Positions 1 through 6,223 of a stretch of 8,352 bases of DNA are shown here, piece after piece; positions within the stretch are counted from its first letter, which is position 1; every line of letters begins with the position of its first letter. The notes under the pieces were generated by a model that worked only from the letters and a program-made list of their open reading frames with translations, was not told the DNA's origin and did not search any database. Made by a program: the position numbers and the translations under genes. Origin of the DNA: an uncultured Bacteroidales bacterium (GTDB taxonomy: Bacteria; Bacteroidota; Bacteroidia; Bacteroidales; F082); assembly GCA_937906455.1 (NCBI GenBank), contig CALCYT010000025.1, positions 1 through 8,352 on the forward strand, written 5' to 3'.

Positions 1-56
1 ACGAAAACCACCTTAACCTCAACTATCAGTGGTTCAAACTTCGGGACGCATTATAA
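1..56 (+). CDS. Possible 3' end of an unidentified rightward gene (partial)
   Basis: Frame 3 of the plus strand is open from the window edge to a TAA at 54-56 and reads ENHLNLNYQWFKLRDAL, which has a protein-like mix of charged, aromatic and aliphatic residues. Frame 1 is also open, to a TAA at 67-69, but gives a Ser/Thr-rich, less convincing peptide; the minus strand has stops in all frames here. If real, the gene converges on the PEGA gene, with 9 bp between the two stop codons. Seventeen residues are too few to assign a family, and the call rests only on openness and composition. Confidence 0.3.
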   Translation, partial: ENHLNLNYQWFKLRDAL

Positions 57-65
57 TCTTTCCAA

Positions 66-2063
66 CTAAAAATTATAATCCATTTGCATGCTCCATATAA
101 AAGATGAAAACTTTAAATCACCTGAAAATTTTTCAGTGCCATTGTTTTTAATAATTGTTGGTCTTGTTATGTCAAATTTTAGTGACAGGAAACTTATTGA
201 TAACTTTTCATAACGCCATCCAAAATTTATCTCACCAACGGTGTTATAACTTATTTTTTCATAGTTGGTCAAACTTTGATTGCTTAATATAGTGGTTTCA
301 GTATCAAAATTAGAAACATTGTAAGATGCGCTATTACATATGTTTATTTGTCGTCCTAAATATACGCTAAATAATAAATTGTCAGTTTTATCTGTTTCAT
401 AACCAATCATAATTGGAATGTTGATTGTTGCAAAATTGTATTCATACTCATAGGATTGTACATAAGGATAGGTGTGTAAATATTCAGAATCAAGAGTGTG
501 TCCACTAACATTCAAATTGGTAATCTCTGCTTTTAAACCGATTTTGTTAATTTTAAAAGTAGTGTATAAACCTTTTGCAAAATACCCCCAGTATTTACCG
601 GACAAAAAAAACTGTTCAGAATCTGTACATTTCATGCTTCGTATTCCCAATCCCACAAAACATCCGATGTCGAAATGAATAGACAAATCAATATCTTTTA
701 CTTTATTGTATTCGCTGTTCTTATCCCATGGATTATAATAGTCATCGTCATATAATGTGTAATTAGCACCTATATTAGATGCTTCATTTCGTGTGCTTGT
801 GTTAGTCGTTGGATCAACGGTGAGACTGAATACCTTGTCTCCTTCTGGCGTTACAATTATTTCTCGTTCGACTTTTTTATTGTAGCTTCTTTCTATTATG
901 ATTTTATGTTTACCAGCCGTAAGCGATTCTGTTACACGAGAATAACCTTTGTACTCTCCATCAATATAGATGCGATCATAAGTGCCGTCAGTTTGTATTG
1001 TTACTTTGAAACATTCATTAAGTACTTTATTGTATATTAATGTATCATTTTCATTTAGCACCATATTCCATGATTGCGACTCATAGCCTTCTTTTGAGAG
1101 TTTTATATTATGGTTGCCGATTATATAATTGATTTTCAATGGTGTTTTGCCGATGTCATCATTGTCTATATATATAGTTGCATCTGATGGCTCTGATTTA
1201 ATACTAATTGTTCCCGTAATTGGTATGGGTTTTAATTCTATGGTTTGTTGTACACCTGCCTCAACAAATATGGTTTGTATTGTGTCTTTATGATTTTGTT
1301 TTTTGTACAGTATATGATGTGTTCCACCTTTTAATTCACCATGCCAAGTGCCTTTTGTCTTAAAAAAGCCATCAATATACACCTCAGTTAAATAATCCGC
1401 TTTTAAAACTATAGAAGCTACATCTATTGGCATTTCTATTTCGACTTTCTTATTTTCTTTGTCTTTGATCTCAACAAATTTCGTTACAATTTTAAATCTT
1501 TCTTTTGAAATAGTTATCTCGTGTATACCTGCTGGTAAAATGTCAAAAGTGTGTGGTGATTTGTATGATTTTGTGTCTCCATTTATTTTCATGCTTATTG
1601 TGGCATCAGATTCAGGTTTTGTTGTTACGGTAAGCGAGCCAAACCCTGATGCTGTAGCTGTGGTTTTGTTCACCAATGTCATCTCATAACCTTTTTTAGG
1701 TTGCAGGTCGAAAGGCAATATATATTCAGTCGAGCTGAAGTCGGGATGCGAAATCTTCAGGTAATCGGCATATTTGGCGGTAAGATACACCCACACCTCA
1801 CCGGTTTTGTATTCAAGCATAATGCCGACGGCAAGATTGCTCTCGAAACGCAGCTCACGACGTTGCCTGTCGGTGATATTTTCAGTTCTCACCTTAATGA
1901 CAGCAAAAGGCAGGTCGTTGTCGTCAAGCTGATAGTTCTCATCAGAATTGATATTCACGAACCCCAGCACTTCCTTAAACGACCCCTCTTTCACTTCAAG
2001 CTGGGCAAGGAGTGGGAGAGATAGGATTAGTGTAAAAAGTAGAAGTATATATTTCTTCGTCAT
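66..2063 (-). CDS. Secreted PEGA-repeat protein with C-terminal outer-membrane barrel-like domain
   Basis: The 665-residue product starts with a type I signal peptide (MTKKYILLLFTLILSLPLLAQ, cleavage near residue 20). An N-terminal beta-rich domain of about 115 residues follows, then four PEGA-like repeats at about 143-212, 214-280, 283-349 and 352-417. Repeat 3 is the most canonical (SIKSEPSDATIYIDNDDIGKTPL, then IGNHNIKLSKEGYES); repeat 2 is degenerate. An acidic/Asn-rich linker (420-455) leads to about 210 residues of alternating beta-strand pattern ending in a terminal Phe, as in outer-membrane barrels. PEGA repeats are surface or periplasmic modules, so I infer an outer-membrane protein with a periplasmic or surface stalk; the ligand is unknown. 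The ATG at 2061-2063 is the start that exposes the signal peptide. The gene is monocistronic as far as seen, with a long structured leader. The first roughly 120 codons are near 48-50% GC and the rest near 25-37%. Confidence 0.8.
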   Translation of the reverse strand: MTKKYILLLFTLILSLPLLAQLEVKEGSFKEVLGFVNINSDENYQLDDNDLPFAVIKVRTENITDRQRRELRFESNLAVGIMLEYKTGEVWVYLTAKYADYLKISHPDFSSTEYILPFDLQPKKGYEMTLVNKTTATASGFGSLTVTTKPESDATISMKINGDTKSYKSPHTFDILPAGIHEITISKERFKIVTKFVEIKDKENKKVEIEMPIDVASIVLKADYLTEVYIDGFFKTKGTWHGELKGGTHHILYKKQNHKDTIQTIFVEAGVQQTIELKPIPITGTISIKSEPSDATIYIDNDDIGKTPLKINYIIGNHNIKLSKEGYESQSWNMVLNENDTLIYNKVLNECFKVTIQTDGTYDRIYIDGEYKGYSRVTESLTAGKHKIIIERSYNKKVEREIIVTPEGDKVFSLTVDPTTNTSTRNEASNIGANYTLYDDDYYNPWDKNSEYNKVKDIDLSIHFDIGCFVGLGIRSMKCTDSEQFFLSGKYWGYFAKGLYTTFKINKIGLKAEITNLNVSGHTLDSEYLHTYPYVQSYEYEYNFATINIPIMIGYETDKTDNLLFSVYLGRQINICNSASYNVSNFDTETTILSNQSLTNYEKISYNTVGEINFGWRYEKLSISFLSLKFDITRPTIIKNNGTEKFSGDLKFSSFIWSMQMDYNF

Positions 2064-2099
2064 ATTGTATAATCATAAAAATATCGTGAACTTCTGTTT

Positions 2100-2210
2100 G
2101 AAACGGAGGCTCTGGAATGCCCTATTACCAAAACAAGAAAGCCCACGATAAACTTCGCAGGCTTTTCACTCTCTTATTGGTAATATTGAAATTTTCCAGA
2201 TTTCCGTTTC
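2100..2210 (-). ncRNA. Candidate structured leader RNA or small RNA (long imperfect hairpin)
   Basis: Four nested helices form one rod of about 111 nt: 2100-2107 with 2203-2210 (8 bp), 2111-2117 with 2194-2200 (7 bp), 2123-2131 with 2177-2185 (9 bp), and 2138-2148 with 2155-2165 (11 bp) around a 6-nt loop at 2149-2154. Asymmetric internal loops separate them. In the apical helix, pairs 2144/2159 and 2145/2158 are G-U wobbles on the minus strand but C-A and A-C mismatches on the plus strand, so the minus transcript folds better. A promoter at 2296-2325 fires in that direction, placing the rod 36 nt upstream of the PEGA ATG. It may be a cis-acting leader or a processed small RNA. A 6S-type RNA is conceivable from the shape and the roughly 190-nt distance to the predicted start, but I do not recognise conserved bases. 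No terminator follows it. Confidence 0.5.
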
Positions 2211-2295
2211 TCAAGAAAAGCGAAAACGCCTTAATTATATGTCTTTAATTTTTTTATCTGTCTGTTTCTTAATCTATTTATTTATTTTTACAATG

Positions 2296-2325
2296 CAAAG
2301 ATAAGTGAAATAATGATATGCGCAA
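2296..2325 (-). promoter_or_regulatory. Bacteroidota-type promoter for the PEGA gene and its leader
   Basis: The minus strand reads TATCTTTG at 2296-2303, a full match to the TAnnTTTG -7 element, with a TTG -33 element at 2323-2325. The spacer is exactly 19 nt, the spacing usual for the phylum. Transcription would start near 2289-2291, giving a leader of about 225 nt. Confidence 0.75.
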
Positions 2326-2351
2326 CCTAAAAGTTTCAAAAATTTCCCAAC

Positions 2352-2389
2352 AAAAAACGTAGAGAAGCACGAAGTGCTTCTCTACGTTT
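2352..2389 (-). terminator. Rho-independent terminator of ppdK
   Basis: A perfect 16-bp inverted repeat pairs 2355-2370 with 2374-2389 around a 3-nt loop (TTC on the minus strand). Six T residues follow on the minus strand (2357 to 2352, partly shared with the stem). It begins 21 bp past the ppdK stop codon and lies just upstream of the PEGA promoter, separating the two transcription units. Confidence 0.9.
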
Positions 2390-2413
2390 CTAATGGCTAA
2401 TAGCTAATGGCTA
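2390..2413. repeat. 7-bp tandem array at the ppdK stop codon
   Basis: On the plus strand the units are CTAATGG, CTAATAG, CTAATGG and a partial CTA. The array runs from the terminator stem into ppdK: the last CTA is the ppdK TAG stop codon read on the minus strand. There are three full copies, one with a single substitution. Confidence 0.7.
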
Positions 2414-5131
2414 CTTCTTATCCGCCTTAATCGCCGCCTGCGCAGCAGCCAATCTTGCAACCGGAACACGGAACGGTGAGCATGAAACGTAGTTTAGGTT
2501 GCATCCGTAGAAGAACTCCACTGATGCAGGGTCGCCACCGTGCTCGCCGCAAACGCCGCACTTGAGGTTGTTTCTCGTCGAACGTCCGCGTTCAACACCA
2601 AGCTTCACCAACTGGCCAACGCCTTCCTGATCCAATGTGTTGAACGGGTCGGCAGGTATAATCTTCTGGTCAATGTAACTGTGGACAATGGCGTTCACGT
2701 CGTCGCGTGAGAAACCGAATGTCATCTGCGTCAAGTCGTTGGTGCCGAATGAGAAGAACTGCGCGACTTCCGCAATCTTGTCGGCCACCAATGTGGCGCG
2801 CGGAATCTCAATCATGGTACCATACATGTAGTCTATCGTGACACCATACTTCTTTTCGATGTCAGCCTTGACGCGCTCGGCGATATCTTTCTGGTGCTGT
2901 AACTCTTTCACGTTGATAGTCAACGGAACCATGATTTCGAGATGCGGGTCGTTGCCTTCTTTCATCAGCTGTGCTGTAGCCTCGAACAAGGCGCGGAACT
3001 GTGTCTCTGAAATCTCCGGATATACGATGCCGAGACGCACGCCGCGCAATCCCATCATCGGGTTCACCTCGTGGAGGGCGTCGATGCGTTTCTGGAGTTC
3101 CTTAAGGTCCATGCCGCGTTCTTTGGCAAGCTCTTGCTGCTTCTCAAGTGTATGAGGCACAAACTCATGCAGCGGCGGGTCCATCAAACGGAACGTCACC
3201 GGCTTGCCGTCCATAACCTTCAACGTGGCTCTTACCGATTCAAGGATATAAGGCTCAAGTTCCGCTAATGCCTCTTTGCGTTCCTCAGTGGTGTTGGCGA
3301 GAATCATATTGCGCAGCTTGGCAAGCGGCTTCTCGCTGTTCTTGCCGTAGAACATGTGTTCGATACGGAACAAGCCGATACCTTCGGCACCGAAGCTCAC
3401 GGCTTTCTGTGCGTCGTCGGGGTTGTCGGCGTTGGTGCGGACACCCATCTTGCGGTATTTGTCAACCAGGCGCATGAACTCCTGAAAGCGTGGGTTCTCC
3501 GTGGCGTCGATGGTCTTCACCGAGCCATCATAGACGTAGCCTTTCGTTCCGTTGAGTGAAATCATGTCGCCTTCCTTGTATGTCTTGTCACCGATTTTCA
3601 CGATGCCTTCTTTCTCGTTGATATGGACGGCCTCGCAGCCTACGATGCAGCATTTGCCCCAGCCACGTGCAACCAAGGCAGCGTGTGAGGTCATGCCGCC
3701 ACGCTGTGTGAGGATGCCGTCAGCGGCGCGCATGCCTTCAACGTCTTCAGGATTAGTCTCTTCACGGACGAGGATGTTGGCCTCCTTGTTCTTGCGGAAT
3801 GCCATGGCTTTCTCGCTGCTCAACGCTATTCTGCCGACCGCTCCGCCAGGGCCTGCAGGAAGACCATGCGCTAAAACATTTTTGTTCTTCTCGTCTTTGG
3901 CATCGAGGATAGGGTGGAGGAGCTCGTCAATTTGGTTCACGCCGAGTCGCATCACCGCTGTGGCTTCGTCGATGCGGCCTTCATGAAGCATGTCGAGTGC
4001 CATATTCACTGCTGCCACGCCTGTGCGTTTTCCGACACGGCACTGCAACATATATAACTTGCCGTCCTGGATGGTGAACTCTATGTCGAGCATGTCTTTG
4101 TAGAAGTCTTCCAAAGTGTTGCGTACATCGCATAACTCTTTGTATGTCTGAGGCATAAGCTCTTCCATCGAAGGCATGTTCTTGTTTTTCTCGTTCTTGG
4201 TGTCGTTGTTCAACGGGTTAGGAGTGCGGATGCCGGCCACCACGTCTTCGCCTTGGGCGTTGATGAGCCATTCTCCGTAGAACTTGTTGTCGCCGGTGGC
4301 AGGGTCACGTGTGAACGCCACGCCTGTCGCCGAGTTGTTGCCCATGTTGCCGAACACCATCGTCTGAACGTTGACGGCAGTGCCCCAGTCCTCCGGGATG
4401 CCTTCAATACGGCGGTACGACACGGCTTTTTTGCCGTTCCAGCTCTTGAACACGGCTCTGATACCGCCCTCAAGCTGCATTTCTGCGTCATCCGGGAATT
4501 CTTCGCCGAGAACTCTCTTGATGGTGGTTTTGAATTCTTCTGCCAAAGCCTTCAGCTCATCGGCTGTTATCTCTGTATCTGACTTGTAACCTTTCTTTGC
4601 CTTGAACTCGTCGAGCATGTCATCCAAAATCTTGCGTATGCCTTTGCCTTCAGCAGGCTCCTTGTCCTCGGCCTTCTCCATGACGACGTCGGCGTACATC
4701 ATGATAAGACGGCGATATGAATCGTAAACGAAGCGCGGATTGTCGGTCTTCTTAATCAATCCGGGTATTGTCTTTGAGCAGAGACCGATGTTCAAGACGG
4801 TGTCCATCATGCCTGGCATCGACTGGCGCGCACCCGAACGGCACGACACCAACAGCGGATTCTCCGCGTCGCCATATTTCATGCCCATGATGTTTTCCAT
4901 GTTCTTGATGCCTGCGTGGACCTCATCCATCAAGCCCTCCGGAAGCTGGCAGTTGTTAGCATAATACGCTGTGCAGCATTCGGTTGTGATTGTCAAACCT
5001 GCCGGGACCGGTAATCCTAACAGACACATCTCCGCTAAATTGGCTCCCTTGCCGCCCAACAGATTCTTCATTGTTGAGTTACCCTCGGCAGTGCGGTTGC
5101 CGAAAAGATAAACGTACTTGGTTTTTCCCAT
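2411..5131 (-). CDS. ppdK: Pyruvate, phosphate dikinase
   Basis: This cytosolic enzyme interconverts PEP, AMP and PPi with pyruvate, ATP and phosphate, and can serve glycolysis or gluconeogenesis in PPi-using anaerobes. The 906 residues carry the complete family architecture. The N-terminal ATP-grasp domain has LLGGKGANLAEM (Lys28) and RSGARQSMPGMMDT (Arg98, Arg102). The central swivelling phosphohistidine domain has GGMTSHAALVARGWGKCC with catalytic His483 and, two residues before it, Thr481, the position phosphorylated in regulated plant and bacterial forms. The C-terminal PEP/pyruvate barrel has GLFRIEHMFY, RLMDPPLHEF, NPMMGLRGVR, SFGTNDLTQMTFGFSRDD and CGVCGEHGGDP with the acid/base Cys861. 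It is a little longer than the roughly 875-residue forms from clostridia. No frameshift is visible. The ATG at 5129-5131 gives the expected N-terminus. No dedicated regulatory kinase/phosphatase gene lies nearby. It is a single-gene unit with its own promoter and terminator. Confidence 0.98.
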   Translation of the reverse strand: MGKTKYVYLFGNRTAEGNSTMKNLLGGKGANLAEMCLLGLPVPAGLTITTECCTAYYANNCQLPEGLMDEVHAGIKNMENIMGMKYGDAENPLLVSCRSGARQSMPGMMDTVLNIGLCSKTIPGLIKKTDNPRFVYDSYRRLIMMYADVVMEKAEDKEPAEGKGIRKILDDMLDEFKAKKGYKSDTEITADELKALAEEFKTTIKRVLGEEFPDDAEMQLEGGIRAVFKSWNGKKAVSYRRIEGIPEDWGTAVNVQTMVFGNMGNNSATGVAFTRDPATGDNKFYGEWLINAQGEDVVAGIRTPNPLNNDTKNEKNKNMPSMEELMPQTYKELCDVRNTLEDFYKDMLDIEFTIQDGKLYMLQCRVGKRTGVAAVNMALDMLHEGRIDEATAVMRLGVNQIDELLHPILDAKDEKNKNVLAHGLPAGPGGAVGRIALSSEKAMAFRKNKEANILVREETNPEDVEGMRAADGILTQRGGMTSHAALVARGWGKCCIVGCEAVHINEKEGIVKIGDKTYKEGDMISLNGTKGYVYDGSVKTIDATENPRFQEFMRLVDKYRKMGVRTNADNPDDAQKAVSFGAEGIGLFRIEHMFYGKNSEKPLAKLRNMILANTTEERKEALAELEPYILESVRATLKVMDGKPVTFRLMDPPLHEFVPHTLEKQQELAKERGMDLKELQKRIDALHEVNPMMGLRGVRLGIVYPEISETQFRALFEATAQLMKEGNDPHLEIMVPLTINVKELQHQKDIAERVKADIEKKYGVTIDYMYGTMIEIPRATLVADKIAEVAQFFSFGTNDLTQMTFGFSRDDVNAIVHSYIDQKIIPADPFNTLDQEGVGQLVKLGVERGRSTRNNLKCGVCGEHGGDPASVEFFYGCNLNYVSCSPFRVPVARLAAAQAAIKADKK

Positions 5132-5208
5132 TTTTTTAAAATTATTTATTGTTTATTGTATGATTTTCAATTATTTGACAAAATATGTTGCCTGTTTTTT
5201 GAAAAACG

Positions 5209-5242
5209 CAAAGATAGTAAAATAATCTGAATTTTCATACAA
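5209..5242 (-). promoter_or_regulatory. Probable ppdK promoter
   Basis: The minus strand has TATCTTTG at 5209-5216, a full TAnnTTTG match. The nearest TTG (-33-like, 5240-5242) lies 23 nt upstream, longer than the usual 19-21, so the -33 assignment is weak. The predicted start near 5202-5204 leaves a leader of about 70 nt that is A/T-rich and lacks a Shine-Dalgarno. Confidence 0.6.
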
Positions 5243-5323
5243 TTTTTCAATATTTTTTTTCAACGGATTCATCCCTCATTTACCATACGATAAATCACCT
5301 CCCTCCCCATCAAATACGCTAAC

Positions 5324-5357
5324 GTCTAAGGTCTAAAATAAAAATCTAAAGCCTGAA
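5324..5357. repeat. Degenerate 7-bp repeat array upstream of the J-domain gene
   Basis: GTCTAAG (5324-5330) and GTCTAAA (5331-5337) are adjacent. A decayed unit follows (5338-5343, one base short), then ATCTAAA (5344-5350) and GCCTGAA (5351-5357). The period is seven with one indel. It ends about 11 bp before the -7 element of the downstream gene, occupying the place where a -33 element would be. Support is moderate because the units are imperfect and A-rich. Confidence 0.4.
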
Positions 5358-5367
5358 GAATTTTTTG

Positions 5368-5375
5368 TATTTTTG
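5368..5375 (+). promoter_or_regulatory. Candidate -7 element for the DjlA-like gene
   Basis: TATTTTTG matches TAnnTTTG and ends 14 bp before the ATG at 5390, so the leader would be only about 7-10 nt. No TTG sits at the proper -33 distance, and the region is T-rich, so the match could be partly chance. Confidence 0.45.
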
Positions 5376-5389
5376 CAAAAATTTTAAAT

Positions 5390-6223
5390 ATGGGGAGATA
5401 TATTGGAATAATTGCGGTCGTTTTTATCGCTTATATGTTTTACAAAGCCTTTAAAAATAAACGTCAAGGTGCAGATAATCAATTGCATGCGAATGGTGGA
5501 TGTAGCTCTGGACTGATAGGGGCGGGGATAGGCTTTATCATTGGCGGAGGCCCTATCGGTGCCATCATTGGCTATGCGCTTGGCACAATTTTCGGCAATA
5601 ATTATACCAAAGAAGACACTAAATTCATGGGTGAGAACTCTCGTCAGCAGGATTTCTCGGCGAGTCTGCTCGTTTTGTCAGCTGCCGTGATGAAAGCCGA
5701 CGGTACCGTGAAAAAATCTGAGTTAGATTATGTGAAACGCTTTTTCTTGCAGAATTTCGGGCAGGAGCAGGCTGAGAAATATATCCTTACCCTGCGTGAA
5801 GTTCTCAAACAGGACATCCAAATCGCTGACGTGAGCCGGCAGATTGGCCGCTATATGGATTATTCGTCGCGTCTGCAACTGCTTCATTATCTTTTCGGTA
5901 TAGCTTCAGCAGATGGTCAGGTGCATGAAAATGAGGTGAGCGTCATAGAGACCATTGCCCGTTATATGAATGTCTATACCTCTGATTTTGAATCAATTAA
6001 GGCTATGTTCGTCAAAAAATTCGATGATGCCTACACCATTCTTGGCATCGATGCGTCGGCTTCCGATGATGAGGTGAAACGCGCTTATCGCGAAATGGCT
6101 AAGAAAAATCATCCCGACAAGGTCTCGTATCTTGGCGAAGATGTCAGAAAGGCGGCTGAGAAGAAATTCCAGGAAATCAACGATGCCTACGATAAGATTA
6201 AGAAACAGCGCGGAATGGTGTAA
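5390..6223 (+). CDS. djlA: DjlA-like membrane-anchored co-chaperone (TerB-like plus J domain)
   Basis: The 277-residue product has the order of parts seen in DjlA (E. coli form 271 residues). A short N-terminal membrane segment (about 4-20) is followed by basic residues. Next is a glycine-rich hydrophobic stretch (40-69, with GAGIGFIIGGGPIGAIIG) that could be a second membrane or dimerisation segment. A helical TerB-like domain (about 88-200) carries two acidic repeats, KADGTVKKSE (102-111) and SADGQVHENE (173-182). A C-terminal J domain (about 213-277) has HPD at 241-243. By family knowledge the J domain stimulates DnaK ATPase at the cytoplasmic face of the inner membrane. HPD is intact, so co-chaperone function is expected; clients are unknown. 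The TerB part alone would be called a tellurite-resistance-like domain, but nothing here suggests tellurite genes. It is divergent from ppdK, and its stop abuts that of the convergent porin gene. Confidence 0.85.
   Translation: MGRYIGIIAVVFIAYMFYKAFKNKRQGADNQLHANGGCSSGLIGAGIGFIIGGGPIGAIIGYALGTIFGNNYTKEDTKFMGENSRQQDFSASLLVLSAAVMKADGTVKKSELDYVKRFFLQNFGQEQAEKYILTLREVLKQDIQIADVSRQIGRYMDYSSRLQLLHYLFGIASADGQVHENEVSVIETIARYMNVYTSDFESIKAMFVKKFDDAYTILGIDASASDDEVKRAYREMAKKNHPDKVSYLGEDVRKAAEKKFQEINDAYDKIKKQRGMV

Larger units (their letters stand above)
2064..2410. other. Intergenic region between ppdK and the PEGA gene
   Basis: This 347-bp stretch has no credible coding sequence. From right to left it holds a 7-bp tandem array touching the ppdK stop codon, the ppdK terminator, the PEGA promoter, about 80 nt of A/T-rich leader containing a weak hairpin (5-bp stem, about 2219-2233), and a long rod-like hairpin. 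About 36 nt of A/T-rich sequence with no Shine-Dalgarno then precede the PEGA start codon. Confidence 0.7.

Noticed and set aside
50..79. Two copies of ATTATAAT (50-57 and 72-79) as a terminator or operator
   Set aside because: Each copy is a self-complementary A/T octamer; such words are common in A/T-rich DNA, there is no GC stem and no T-tract, and the second copy is inside the PEGA coding end.
1948..2151. A 67-codon plus-strand frame crossing the PEGA start
   Set aside because: It is antisense to the signal peptide and leader, has no promoter or homology-like motif, and runs into the structured RNA region.
2100..2210. The long inverted repeat as a MITE or insertion-sequence remnant
   Set aside because: No flanking target duplication or second copy is visible in the window, and the wobble pairs favour an RNA on the minus strand. 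It is not fully excluded, since copies elsewhere cannot be checked here.
2100..2210. Firm naming of the hairpin as 6S RNA, SRP RNA or a known riboswitch
   Set aside because: I see no SRP apical motif and do not recognise conserved ligand-binding or 6S bases; only the overall rod shape is suggestive.
3552..3986. A 144-codon open frame on the plus strand, inside ppdK
   Set aside because: It lies antisense to the intact catalytic core of ppdK; the translation shows no recognisable domain and reflects codon bias in the real gene. The same applies to the other antisense or shifted frames within 2411-5131.
5390..6223. Tellurite-resistance gene (from the TerB-like domain)
   Set aside because: The C-terminal J domain with HPD and the membrane anchor fit DjlA; no other ter genes are nearby.
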